In this document: positions 1 through 9,200 of the stretch, one piece after another
Layout: each line of letters starts with the position of its first letter
Numbering within the stretch: the first letter of the stretch is position 1
Source: CAKSEI01 sp964403505
GTDB lineage: Bacteria; Bacillota; Clostridia; Oscillospirales; CAG-272
Length of the DNA stretch: 64,000 bases
NCBI GenBank assembly: GCA_964403505.1
Contig: CAYOFP010000008.1
Span: forward strand, 1-64,000
Direction: 5' to 3'
Notes under the pieces: model-generated
What the model saw: the letters and a program-made list of their open reading frames with translations, nothing else
What the model was told of the DNA's origin: nothing
The model's database searches: none
Made by a program: the position numbers and the translations under genes

Positions 1-74
1 GAAGTGATTTATCCGTATTGGTGGCATTTCATATATGGCGGATTTTGACGGCGTCGATAGTAACCCTGAATTCC

Positions 75-815
75 TTACTTTTTCAACTTCTCACTTAAAG
101 AATGAGGTACCCCTCTCGGCCCTCTGATCGATGAAATGCCGTATTCATTCCTGAGTCTCTCAAATGTAAATGCAGTGGGCCCGTACGTTCTGAGCAGTTT
201 TATCCGCATCAGCGCTGTTATCGTCAGAGCGCCCTCATGATAATCATACGGGATATCTGTTTCTGTCACCTTGCATTGATAAATGATTGCCGAAACAGGT
301 GCAGCCACATACATAAATACAGTATCTCCGCTCTTAATTCCACGCCCCTGCTTCCAGTTAATCTCATCTGTGCGGTCGAAGGCGTGTTCAATGTCGTAGT
401 ATTTCGGATTTGCAGGTACGATCCACTCCTTTGGCGGACGACTGATCTGCTTTGTTCTGTTGGAAGCGGTTACAGCATAACTCTCATCGATCCAACGGCA
501 AATTTCCGGCAGCGGCACGGTTCCGTCAAGCAATATGGATATCCAGGCTCCCCGACTGATATGGTAGCCGTAAAAGTATCCGGGCTGCTGAATAAGTATC
601 TCCGCAAGCAGCGGATCCGCTAATTTCACATTTATAATATTAATGCGCTCTGTTCCGACAAAACCCAACTTCTCCCTTGGAACATCCATGATGAGCGCAA
701 ACCATTTCCGATTATCCTTGTGGCGCAAAACAGGAAAACCCGGTGCAGTTGGCAGTGGGTAATCCGGCTCTACACCGTATTTCTTTTTTACATATCTAAA
801 AATACCTTCCAGCAT
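75..815 (-). CDS. MmcQ/YjbR-like domain fused to an EVE/PUA-like domain
   Basis: Encodes 246 aa. Residues 1 to about 115 resemble the MmcQ/YjbR family, a CyaY-like fold found in small DNA-binding proteins, with the typical ending in which a helix after GAWISILLDG leads into ICRWIDESY. From about residue 131 (WIVPANPKYYDIEHAF, then GDTVFMYVAAPVSAIIYQCKV) it resembles an EVE/PUA-like domain, a fold that in known members binds modified bases in nucleic acids. The start is set by AAAGGAG about 8 bases upstream of ATG at 815. A TTGACA-17-TATACT promoter lies upstream. The two-domain reading is from motif resemblance; the substrate is unknown. No partner gene is adjacent, so it appears monocistronic. 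Confidence 0.75.
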   Translation of the reverse strand: MLEGIFRYVKKKYGVEPDYPLPTAPGFPVLRHKDNRKWFALIMDVPREKLGFVGTERINIINVKLADPLLAEILIQQPGYFYGYHISRGAWISILLDGTVPLPEICRWIDESYAVTASNRTKQISRPPKEWIVPANPKYYDIEHAFDRTDEINWKQGRGIKSGDTVFMYVAAPVSAIIYQCKVTETDIPYDYHEGALTITALMRIKLLRTYGPTAFTFERLRNEYGISSIRGPRGVPHSLSEKLKK

Positions 816-873
816 ATCAGAATCTCCTTTATTGAAAACACCACCGTAGAATCTTTCATGATTGTTTTCCTTA

Positions 874-924
874 GGTCTGAAAACAAACCAACAAAAGTAT
901 ATTCCGTTTTCAGACCATTGTCAA
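874..924 (-). promoter_or_regulatory. Promoter of the MmcQ-EVE gene with an 11-bp inverted repeat around its -10
   Basis: On the minus strand, TTGACA (924-919), a 17-bp spacer and TATACT (901-896) form a good sigma-A promoter. A perfect 11-bp inverted repeat, GGTCTGAAAAC at 874-884 and GTTTTCAGACC at 906-916, has one arm inside the -35/-10 spacer and the other just past the start site, with the -10 between them. That placement suits a repressor operator, but the regulator is unknown. Confidence 0.6.
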
Positions 925-1000
925 TGAGAGACGTTTAGGGTTCACAAAAAATTCACACGCCAATTTAAATTATCAAGCAATTCACAAGAGAACGTTGTCA

Positions 1001-1030
1001 GCCGATGCGAAAGCATCGGTTTTATTTTTA
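1001..1030 (+). terminator. Rho-independent terminator without an obvious upstream gene
   Basis: CCGATGC-GAAA-GCATCGG is followed by TTTTATTTTTA. It faces right, yet no plus-strand gene precedes it; the gene to its left is on the minus strand. It may be the leftover end of a lost gene. Confidence 0.6.
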
Positions 1031-1100
1031 TCTGAGGTGCAGTTTGATATCTGCTACAAAAAAATAAGCAGCTCTTATGTTCCGGACAATAAATGCTGTC

Positions 1101-1150
1101 TTGTACTATGTATTCTCGGCGATTATAATATAATCACAAAAACGTTTTTG
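1101..1150 (+). promoter_or_regulatory. Promoter and palindromic operator candidates of the first XRE regulator
   Basis: TTGTAC (1101-1106), 17 bp and TATAAT (1124-1129) form a promoter. A palindrome GATTATA-A-TATAATC (1121-1135) covers the -10, and a perfect 14-bp palindrome CAAAAACGTTTTTG (1137-1150) covers the expected start site. The minus-strand paralogue at 3798-4892 has a matching CAAAAG-N2-CTTTTG element in the same position. This supports autoregulation, by inference. Confidence 0.6.
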
Positions 1151-1178
1151 AATATATTTTAACGAAAGGAATGTACTT

Positions 1179-2282
1179 ATGTCCATTGGAACAACGATAA
1201 AGAAACTCCGTCGGGAGAGAGACATCACGCAGGAGCAGCTTGCAGAATATCTCGGCATCTCCGCCTCTGCCGTGTCCCAGTGGGAGTGCGACAAGTCCTG
1301 CCCGGACGTGTCCCAGCTCCCGATTCTCTCCAATATTTTCAATGTCACCACCGATGAGATTTTGTCGGTCAACGTTAAAAACAACGAAAAAAGAATCGAG
1401 GGAATCAGCAAAGAAGCGTGGAATCTCTTTAACGGCGGAAAGCGCGGAGAATCAGAGACACTGCTTCGCCGCGCTCTGTATGAATTTCCTAATTCCCATA
1501 AGCTGATGAAACAGCTTTCGATGACTCTGTACAGCAATGCATACTCCTGCGGTGCGGATAAGGAGCGGCTTCTCGACGAATCTCTCGAGCTTTCTGAAAA
1601 GGTTATGAACGAATGCACGGAGATTGAAATAAAATCCGAGGCGATCCGGACCGTGGTTGGTGTTTATACAGACAGAGGCAGACTCGCAGACGCAGAAAAA
1701 TGCGCAAAACAGTTACCAGAAATCACAAGAAACTATCTTCTTGCCACCGTATACAAGGGTGAAAAGCTTGCGAAACTTTATAAAAACGCTCTGATTCAAG
1801 AGCAGCTGACCGATGCGTTACTTTATGCCCAGCTCCTCGCTGATCTTTGCGATGACTCCGGCTGCGCACTCTACACGGATGAGGAAAAGCTCAAAATCCA
1901 TCAGAAGATTTTGGATGTATACAAAATCATATTTGAGGATGAGGACTTCGATTTCTTCTCGCAATTCCTTGTATTTTCAAATAAATCAATGGCATACATC
2001 TACGCCAAATCCGGAGATGCCGACAAAGTGATCGCTCATCTGGAGGAAGCGGTCAAATATGCGGCCGTGTTTGAGACGTACGATTGGGAGCATGTCAAAA
2101 CATCGCTTCTGTTCCGTGGCCTTTGCGACGGCGGATGGGTGAAAGGCGCTCCGGACGAAAAGTCATGGGTTATTACCCAACTGGCAGAATGGATGCAGAA
2201 CGATGAGGACTTTGATTTTGTACGCAATGATGCACGCTTCAAGGCCGTGTGCGATATGCTGAGTAAAATAACGGGAGAATGA
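1179..2282 (+). CDS. XRE-family transcriptional regulator with TPR-like C-terminal region
   Basis: Encodes 367 aa. Residues 1-65 form a Cro/C1-type helix-turn-helix (TIKKLRRERDITQEQLAEYLGISASAVSQWE, with the W-E signature). The remainder is helical and reads as degenerate tetratricopeptide-like repeats (for example EAWNLFNGGKRGESETLLRRALYEFPNSHKLM), usual for large clostridial XRE sensors that may respond to a peptide or protein partner. The ATG is preceded by AACGAAAGGAATG. It is a paralogue of the minus-strand gene at 3798-4892; both start MSIG-TIK-LRR and share the SQWECD motif. Palindromes at its promoter suggest self-repression. Target genes are unknown. Confidence 0.85.
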   Translation: MSIGTTIKKLRRERDITQEQLAEYLGISASAVSQWECDKSCPDVSQLPILSNIFNVTTDEILSVNVKNNEKRIEGISKEAWNLFNGGKRGESETLLRRALYEFPNSHKLMKQLSMTLYSNAYSCGADKERLLDESLELSEKVMNECTEIEIKSEAIRTVVGVYTDRGRLADAEKCAKQLPEITRNYLLATVYKGEKLAKLYKNALIQEQLTDALLYAQLLADLCDDSGCALYTDEEKLKIHQKILDVYKIIFEDEDFDFFSQFLVFSNKSMAYIYAKSGDADKVIAHLEEAVKYAAVFETYDWEHVKTSLLFRGLCDGGWVKGAPDEKSWVITQLAEWMQNDEDFDFVRNDARFKAVCDMLSKITGE

Positions 2283-2309
2283 ATGGCGTCTTGACCTACT
2301 TCTACTGTT

Positions 2310-2344
2310 TAAGAACAAGGGCTCAAGTCCCTTCATCCACACCA
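2310..2344 (+). pseudogene. 3' remnant of a tRNA gene (T arm, acceptor strand and CCA)
   Basis: The geometry is exactly that of a tRNA end: a 5-bp T stem AAGGG/CCCTT (2317-2321, 2329-2333) with a 7-base loop CTCAAGT, then seven acceptor bases CATCCAC, discriminator A and CCA at 2342-2344. No matching 5' acceptor strand (GTGGATG) is present about 75-90 bases upstream, where the XRE gene ends, so only the 3' part remains. Such fragments are typical of integration sites left by elements that insert at tRNA 3' ends. Amino-acid identity cannot be assigned. Confidence 0.7.
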
Positions 2345-2379
2345 AAAATGCAAGTTTCGATAGAAACTTGCATTTTTTC
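2345..2379 (+). terminator. Rho-independent terminator after the tRNA remnant
   Basis: A 14-bp stem (AAAATGCAAGTTTC paired with GAAACTTGCATTTT, loop GATA) is followed by T residues. It directly follows the CCA of the tRNA remnant and probably ended the original tRNA transcript. Confidence 0.8.
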
Positions 2380-2504
2380 TATTTATTAATCGTCATAATG
2401 TCCTCACAAGCTGAAACAATAATTGCACTATTTATTCCTTATAAACAATTCTGTTTGTATCTTCAAAAGCTATGATTCTTAACGAAAAAAACTGCGACCT
2501 GAAT

Positions 2505-3110
2505 CTATTTTATCAAGGACAATAGTTCATCTTTACTTAACCAAGGTTTTTTTCTATGTATCATACTGTGACAATTAGAACACAACAAAACAATATCTTC
2601 CACATGAGTTTTTTCACCCTGTTTCATTTCTGATACAGGTTTTATGTGATGACCTTCAATAAATCCTTTTCCAATTTTTCCATATGTTTCTTCAAAATCA
2701 AATCCACATATTTCACATTTAAGTGTACCATTTTTCTTTAAATATTCATTTTTTGCTTTTGATATTACCTGATGATTTCTTTCTCTAACGATATGTTTTC
2801 TTATAAGTTTTCTTCCTTCTGAAAACGATGAATCATCCTGCGTAATATCCATATTACGTTCATCGGGCTCAAAATCTTTTAAACCCCAGATACCTTCTCC
2901 CAAACCATCTACCGAATAAAATAAATCATCTTTGCCATCATAAGCTTTTGAATCGGAAGATGCACGTTCAAGGGTACCTCTAACTGTGGCCTGCCAAGTA
3001 GTAGGTAGGCTATTTTCAAAATTATCTTCAATATATTTATATATGTCTTTTAAGTGAGCTTCTCCTCCTAAATGCTCCAGTGCATCACGAAGCCTCATTT
3101 TCCATGTCAT
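2505..3110 (-). CDS. HNH endonuclease with N-terminal winged-helix-like region
   Basis: Encodes 201 aa. Residues 1 to about 80 (MRLRDALEHLGGEAHLKDIYKYIE...TWQATVRGTLERAS...GLGEGIWGL) resemble the winged-helix/HARE-type module often found at the start of restriction-like nucleases. The C-terminal third is an HNH nuclease: zinc-binding CEICGFDF, the catalytic stretch GFIEGHHIKPVSEM, and CSNCHSMIH. The start follows a purine-rich GGAGGTGG box. Related proteins are often stand-alone McrA-like or type II restriction nucleases. No methyltransferase is adjacent, so a modification-dependent or solitary role is possible. The specificity is unknown. Confidence 0.85.
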   Translation of the reverse strand: MTWKMRLRDALEHLGGEAHLKDIYKYIEDNFENSLPTTWQATVRGTLERASSDSKAYDGKDDLFYSVDGLGEGIWGLKDFEPDERNMDITQDDSSFSEGRKLIRKHIVRERNHQVISKAKNEYLKKNGTLKCEICGFDFEETYGKIGKGFIEGHHIKPVSEMKQGEKTHVEDIVLLCSNCHSMIHRKKPWLSKDELLSLIK

Positions 3111-3300
3111 AAGACCACCTCCTATTAAAATAATTATATCAGAAAAACAGAGATGTGTCTACTGCTATAATATTACTGTTTATTGACTGCTCAAAACACT
3201 TTGTTTTACGCGATTTTGTAAGGCCGCTCGCACCAAACAGTATAAAACCGAACCTTAAACCAATCGGTGAAGGGTTTGGATTTGTCATTTTCTTTGACTA
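3111..3300. other. Gene-free stretch left of the MITE
   Basis: This AT-rich interval between the HNH gene and the MITE holds no open frame with coding character. Together with 3619-3754 it makes up the non-MITE part of an approximately 690-bp gene-free region. I see no structured element in it apart from presumed HNH promoter sequence. Confidence 0.5.
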
Positions 3301-3616
3301 GACAATACAATCAGCATACAATGCGCCTACCGCAGAACCCCCAAAGCTCACTACGTTCGCTTCGGGGAACCCCGCGCGCAGTCGAATTCGTCCTCCGACT
3401 GCGTTATCGTCCTTGACAAACGCATAGTTTGCCTGCGTCCTCTGCCTTGTCGGAAAACGAATTCGACTGTGTGAGGTCGAAGATTTTTCACACAATTCCC
3501 GTCGATGGATGCAAGGTGCGCACTTGCAGGCGTATTGTCCATACGCCAAAAGGGCGCACCGTAGCAGGTGCGGCGGAAATTGCGTGAAAAACGCATTGTT
3601 TGTTGATTGTATTGTC
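3301..3616. mobile_element. MITE-like element with 24-bp terminal inverted repeats and TA target duplication
   Basis: The ends (3301-3324 starting GACAATACAATCA and 3593-3616 ending TGATTGTATTGTC) are inverted repeats matching at 22 of 24 positions. Each end is flanked by the dinucleotide TA (3299-3300 and 3617-3618), as expected for IS630/Tc1-mariner-type insertion. The interior is more GC-rich than its surroundings and contains further inverted segments but no transposase. Minus-strand open frames inside it are low-complexity by-products. It is best read as a non-autonomous element moved in trans. Confidence 0.75.
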
Positions 3617-3754
3617 TATCCGAACTTTAATGCAAAATCATAAAATTAAAATTCGGAGGTCTATTGAAATGAAAGACAATTTACAAAACATCGTTAGCAA
3701 GAGAAAATAAAGAATAATGTTTTGTGTTTTGAGCTTAGGAAACAAGAGCTATAT

Positions 3755-3792
3755 TAAAACACCCCGCCCATGAATATTTCCAAAGGCGGAGC
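3755..3792 (-). terminator. Terminator of the second XRE regulator
   Basis: On the minus strand CTCCGCC and GGCGGGG pair across a 15-base loop and are followed by TGTTTTAAT. It lies just past the stop codon at 3798. Confidence 0.55.
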
Positions 3793-3797
3793 GTTTG

Positions 3798-4892
3798 TCA
3801 GTATTCATTTCTTCCCGCATAAGGAATAAGACGTTCTTTTAAACGCTGTATTACCGGATGATCTTTTACGAATTCAAATTCTTGGCGGTCAAGGCAGTTT
3901 AATATTTTCATTGCATCATTATCACTGTCAGAAAAACTGACTCCGATAGAGTTTTCCGTCATCTCTCTGAACAGTAATGATGAATGAATATACTGATCTT
4001 TTTGCATGAATTCCATAAAACGAATTGCATGGTCTGTAGCTTTTTCCAAATGATAAAAAGCAAGTGATTTATCTTTTTGGGATGCATAGAACAGCGCTTG
4101 ATCACAATGAGTCTCAGAAAGCAATCCTTCGTAAAATCCATAATCTCCGTTTTCAAACATCAACGCAAGAAATGCAACAATCTTATCTCTCAAAGCGGCA
4201 ATTTCATCTTCAGAATAAAGATATTTACCGGAATCCAACTTATAATTACAGGAAATTCGTCTCGATAAAAACTGAACCAGATCAAAGGTTAAATCCTGTT
4301 TATACTTTATCCCCTCAGTTCCGTTATATATCTTGGCCAGCATAAACTCACGGCTTTGGCACATGATAGGCATTTTGAATGCCATTTCCATAGCTTTTTC
4401 CATATCACCGTTTTCTGCATAAGAATCACACAAATAATAGGTGGCGGAATGTCTGATGAAATCATCATTACAATTTTCAAGGATCAAATTGCAATAATGC
4501 TTACATTCCTCTTTGAGTTTTTCATTATAATCTGAATAACAACTCCACTCAATAATATATGCCATGACGATATAGTCTCCGGGAAATTGTCTGATTGCTT
4601 TATGAAAAATCTCAAATGCTTCCTTTTTATATCCGTTTTTAGCGAGACGAGAACCTTCATCGAGTAACCTGTCCCGTTCTGTCGTCTTCTGAATAATATC
4701 AATTCCTAAAAGTTTATCAGATGTAATATCGAAAAAATTGCACAATGCGGGCAATTGCGATATATCAGGAGTCGTACGGTCGCACTCCCATTGGGAGATG
4801 GCTTTTGATGAAATTCCGAGATATTCGGCAAGGTCTTCCTGAGTAAGATTTTTCGAGCGGCGAAGGGATTTAATCGTAGAACCTATAGACAT
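3798..4892 (-). CDS. XRE-family transcriptional regulator with TPR-like C-terminal region
   Basis: Encodes 364 aa from the start chosen here. The frame stays open to 4973, but ATG at 4892 has a good AAAGGAGAA box and gives the standard N-terminus MSIGSTIKSLRRSKNLTQEDLAEYL. Residues 1-65 are a Cro/C1 helix-turn-helix with SQWECDRTTPDISQLP. The rest is helical, TPR-like (EAFEIFHKAIRQFPGDY). It is clearly homologous to the plus-strand regulator at 1179-2282. The two flank the tRNA remnant, HNH gene and MITE, so the region may be a diversified regulatory island. Regulated genes are not evident. Confidence 0.85.
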   Translation of the reverse strand: MSIGSTIKSLRRSKNLTQEDLAEYLGISSKAISQWECDRTTPDISQLPALCNFFDITSDKLLGIDIIQKTTERDRLLDEGSRLAKNGYKKEAFEIFHKAIRQFPGDYIVMAYIIEWSCYSDYNEKLKEECKHYCNLILENCNDDFIRHSATYYLCDSYAENGDMEKAMEMAFKMPIMCQSREFMLAKIYNGTEGIKYKQDLTFDLVQFLSRRISCNYKLDSGKYLYSEDEIAALRDKIVAFLALMFENGDYGFYEGLLSETHCDQALFYASQKDKSLAFYHLEKATDHAIRFMEFMQKDQYIHSSLLFREMTENSIGVSFSDSDNDAMKILNCLDRQEFEFVKDHPVIQRLKERLIPYAGRNEY

Positions 4893-4916
4893 AATTTTAT
4901 TCTCCTTTGATTGATT

Positions 4917-4943
4917 CAAAAGCACTTTTGTAAGTATATTATA
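4917..4943 (-). promoter_or_regulatory. -10 element and operator candidate of the second XRE regulator
   Basis: Minus-strand TATAAT (4943-4938) has only a poor -35. CAAAAG-N2-CTTTTG (4917-4930) lies where transcription should begin, the same position as the CAAAAACGTTTTTG palindrome at the paralogue. Confidence 0.5.
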
Positions 4944-5309
4944 TACCGACAGAGAAAAAAGAAAAGGAATCATTTTAATAGAAAAAGTATAGTGTTACTG
5001 GAGTTATATTATGTTACCGAAACAATAACACATTGGTTTCACATAACATAATCGGCGGTTGCACTTTTGGAATAAATATTTGCTTTTTCAGAGCAACCGA
5101 AAGCTTTGAGATTATTTCTACAAAAATCCTCTGAAACACCGACTGCATTTCATTCTCCGGAAAATCCGAATGAATCACCTCGAGAATCTTCTCAAAAACG
5201 GGTCTTAATCCCTTTTCGTTAAAAAATGATTACCCGAAAGGCCGTATGCCAGGACAAGATGTTCGCACATGCTTCCCGAAACATTCAGAAAGATTTTTGT
5301 AAAAGGAGT
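4944..5309. other. Intergenic stretch with no recognised gene
   Basis: This AT-rich stretch lies between the XRE promoter and the glutaminase-like remnant. It holds a short CGGTTGC...GCAACCG inverted repeat near 5055-5100 and an open frame from 5226 that shows family resemblance only beyond about 5310. I see nothing functional that I can support. Confidence 0.5.
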
Positions 5310-5746
5310 GAAAAATATGCAGAGCTTTTATTGCTTTCCGTTCGGCAGATAATGACGGCACATAAGCTTGTCGTAGATCGGGACGGAAACAATCTTTACA
5401 TTTCGAAAGAATGTTATTCAGACGGCTGTGCCGGTCACTTACCCCTCTGCACCTTGAAGGAGAAATTGCCTGTTACAAGCGGGTGCCATATGGTGTGCCG
5501 CTTGATTCACGTGAAAAATACACGAAAGCCGACTGGCTTGTATGGGCGGCACCACTCGCTGACAATAAAGATGATTTTAATCTGTTTATCGATTCTCTTT
5601 GGTCAGCGTACAATACAATGCGCATACATGTGCCTATGACCGATTGGTATTTTTGCGATACCTCGCATATGCGCGGTTTTCGTCACAGAACCGTTGTAGG
5701 CGGTCTGTTTATAAAGCTGCTGATTCTTTTGTCCTCAGTGAATTGA
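5310..5746 (+). pseudogene. Decayed glutaminase-like (DUF4965/GtaA-type) gene
   Basis: Two pieces of one family are recognisable in different frames. From about 5310, KYAELLLLSVRQIMTAHKLV then GNNLYISKECYSDGCAG matches the middle of DUF4965/glutaminase-A-like proteins (compare their SKECFSNG motif). From about 5470 in another frame, YGVPLDSREKYTKADWLVWA...VPMTDWYF...GFRHRTVVGGLFIKLL matches their C-terminus. The intervening two hundred or so residues and the whole N-terminus are missing, and the frame shifts near 5415-5440. This is an internally deleted remnant. The family assignment is from memory of the motifs. Confidence 0.7.
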
Positions 5747-6063
5747 ATTAAATAGGACCGTTTGTCCTGAATTAATTATACAAGTATCACAGAGCAATGT
5801 AAATATATTTTTTTAATATTGAGCATCTGAATTTCAATGTTATTTTTGAACGGACAAAAACATTATGCATGGCGCTCTTCATCGATAGAGTTTCAAAAAA
5901 TGGCGTGCAAGTTCGTGAAATTCAGAGTTGAATCACCGAGAAAATGATGCGAATTCAATGCGATAACATAATTCTCTGAATTAAGCATTCAAAAAATAGC
6001 GGTTGGATTCGATTTTTCATAAAGCATTCTGTGAAGGCGCTATTGTTTTTTCGGTTGCGGATG
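5747..6063. other. Gene-free stretch upstream of the rhs promoter
   Basis: AT-rich DNA between the glutaminase remnant and the rhs promoter. No open frame with coding character, no RNA gene and no clear repeat is visible. Confidence 0.5.
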
Positions 6064-6092
6064 TTGACACGCTCTATAAAATGGAATATAAT
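6064..6092 (+). promoter_or_regulatory. Perfect consensus sigma-A promoter of the rhs gene
   Basis: TTGACA (6064-6069), 17 bp, TATAAT (6087-6092). Transcription should begin near 6099, leaving a leader of about 160 nt before the rhs start codon. Confidence 0.85.
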
Positions 6093-6133
6093 GTAAATAT
6101 AATATGAGGAAATTATCCGGCGAGATATTGTTA

Positions 6134-6220
6134 ATGTACCGCGGTTAAATTCGGGATTGTGAAAAAATTCAGTTTACAGATAGAGCGGTACATCATATGA
6201 GACATGATGTTGCCGCTTTT
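6134..6220 (+). promoter_or_regulatory. Attenuator-like leader of rhs with mutually exclusive hairpins
   Basis: GCGGTACAT (6185-6193) can pair perfectly with upstream ATGTACCGC (6134-6142). Alternatively AGCGG-T-ACATCAT (6184-6196) can pair with ATGATGT-TG-CCGCT (6204-6217), a hairpin that ends in TTTT. The two structures share the same bases, so they form an antiterminator/terminator-like pair. The T tract is short. The ligand or trigger is unknown and the structure does not match a riboswitch class I recognise. Confidence 0.45.
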
Positions 6221-6260
6221 ATAGAGATTATTTTACAGGAGTTATAGAAAGGACAAGAAA

Positions 6261-9200
6261 ATGAAAAACACGTATCGACTTAAAGTATTAAGCGTAATCA
6301 TGACTTTGGTGATGCTCATTATGGCAATACCCGTCGGGGTCTTTGCTCTTGATGAGGGCGAATCGGTATTGGAGACATTGCCGGAGGAAGAAGTCTCGAT
6401 TCAGAATACTTATGACGAATTTGAGGATATGTCGGAGCCTGCCGAAGAGTCAGAGGCGTATGTACTCGGCGAAATGGAGGAACTGCGTGAGAGCGATTCC
6501 AAGCAATTCCGCATGTCGGACGGAAGCTACACGACAGTTTCATATACCTCGGATGTACATTATGAGGCAGACGGGGCATGGAAAGAGATAGATAATACGC
6601 TCCTTCCGAAAGAGGAGGGAATCGTAAACACGGCATCGGATATTCAATATACTTTTACAGCGGATACCGATTCACTGCCGGGCGTTACCGCCGTTTCAGG
6701 CGACTATCAGGTCAGCTTTTCCGGTGTTCCGGAGGAAGAACGGGCGACCGTGAGCGATGATCTGCAGCCGGCAGCGGAAGAGGCGGTCGTTATCGCCGAT
6801 ACAACAGCAGATACAGAAACTGAGGATGAACCGAACGACATCGCACAGGATATAGCTCCTGCCGAAAACGCTACGGAAAGCGCAGAGGCCGATGTCGAGC
6901 CGACTTTGCCCGAGTTTGAACTCGAAATTTTGAATCCTCAGACAGAAATTGCTGCAGATTTGCAGGAAACTGAGGATAAATATCCCACTTTAGGGGAGGC
7001 TGCAGCCGTAGATACCGTAGCGTCAGCCGTTAAATATAACGAGGTAACCGGCGGTGATAGCTATGTTTATGAATTGCAAGGCCGCGATCTGAAAGAAAGC
7101 GTTATCATAAATACCCCACGAGAGGACTATACTTATCACTTTGAGTTGAATCTTGCCGGACTCACCGCCGTGTTGACGGAAAGCGGAGATATTTCTCTGT
7201 GCGACGGCGAGAATGAAATATTTGTAATGCCTGCGCCGTATATGCTTGATGCAGACGGTGCATATAGCGATGCGGCGGCATATACGCTGAGCGAGCTTCC
7301 CGAAGGAGGCTATGCGCTTACCCTTACCGCCGATGCGGCTTGGATCAACGCTGCCGAGCGTGCGTTCCCGGTGATTATTGATCCGTCGATCTATGTCACA
7401 AACCCGAGCAGTAGCGGCACAAAGATCACGGCAGAATGTATTTATGTCGGCTCAGACGGCGTCAGCCACGACTTTAATGATACATATTTTAAAGTGGGCA
7501 GAGAAGGAAACACAAAATATTACTCTTATCTTAAGGTAAATAGCTTGCCCATCATTCCGTATAATGCGAGATTTTGCAAAGCGTGGATCGGACTGCAGGG
7601 TATCTCGTATTATGCTGCGTCAAGCACAAACTTCAGTGCCTTCGATTTTTATGCGCAGGAGGCGCTCGGAAATTGGAAATCTCAGTTTACGGGTACGAAA
7701 AACAGTAATCAGCTCGTCGATTATATCACCATGAAGAAAAGTGCTTTGTACTCACCGGTAGAGTTCGAAGTGACTCGGCAGGCAGAAAAATGGTATAGCG
7801 ATGCATCAACAAACAACGGCATTGTTTTGTTTGCAAAACAAACTGACGGAAATGAATTAGATGAAAACTGTCAGGTCTGGATGCATATCCCGAGGTATCA
7901 GAGTGATAACGGTAAGGTCGCAATGCCGTACTTTGCGGTCAATTATCAGAATATTCAGGGACTTGAGAGCTACTATTCCTATCAGAACTTTAGTGCAGGG
8001 CGAGCAGGAGCGGCGTATGTCTCGGCGTATACCGGCGCATTGACACTGGTACATACCGATGTGAGCGACGCTTATACCCTGTCTCATGTATATAACAGTA
8101 ACTATGCAGGCTGTATTTTCTCGTTATCTGAAACGGATTCAGGCAATAACCCTATTTTCCATACGGTGAATTATGACAGTATGGTGATCGGCAAGGGATG
8201 GAAACTGTCCGCACAGGAAAGCGTCGTGACGCAGGCATTCACAAACTATGACGGCACGCAGGGAGAGTATGCCATTTATACCGATGGAGACGGCACAGAG
8301 CACTACTTCCATTCCGCCGCTGCAAATCAGTTTAAGGATGAGGACGGTCTGGGTCTTACTTTGTCGCGCAGCGGCAACAACTTTACCATGACGGACGATA
8401 AAGGCAATATAAAGTTCTTTGTATACGGCTATCTGACATACATCAAGGATTCTAACGGAAATATCACTGCCTTTGTGTATAATAATAAAACGTTCCAGGA
8501 AGGCAGCACCGCATGGTATCCGAGTGCGAGCGGGAATAAGCTGACTAAGATCGTTCAGAAGAATGACGGAAAAGACGCATATACCGTGGCGACCCTCGGA
8601 TATTCGGGAAATCGGCTGATCTCCATTACCGACCGATATGGTAAAGTGACGAACTGTGGCTCGAGTACCACTAGCTATCAGCTTAATGAGGTGACCGAGC
8701 CTGACGGGACGACGCTCTACTACTATTACGGCGGAGGCGACCTGAAAATGAGCGGCGCTTATGACGGTGAAAGTAAGGCCGGTCTGCTCTTTACCTATCT
8801 TTCAGGAAAGGCGTATGTCAATAAGGTTACGGTATATGCCAAAAACAGCGCAAGTGAGAATGTGACGAACCGTATCTATTACTTTAACTTGGGGACTAAG
8901 GGGTATACCAAGGTGCGCGACTGCGGCAGGGATAATAGCACCTCCACCCCGGACGATGTTATCGGCCATTATGTTTTAGATAATTACGGCCGTACGGTCT
9001 CGTATGCCGTGACCAATCAGTACGGAAATACGCTTTCCGCATTCGGCGGTACATATCAGCCGCACGAGACAGGCAAGGAAACAAGTAAAAAGAATAATCG
9101 CCTGCTCTCAGAGGGCTCGTCGGGAGCAGTGGCGCAAAATAAACTGCGGAACGGCGACGGAGAAAGCCTTGTCGAATGGGGCATGCCATATACGGTATCC

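Noticed and set aside
3298..3596. Two overlapping minus-strand open frames of 81-83 codons
   Set aside because: They lie inside the MITE, have no ribosome-binding site, and their composition follows the GC-rich repeat interior.
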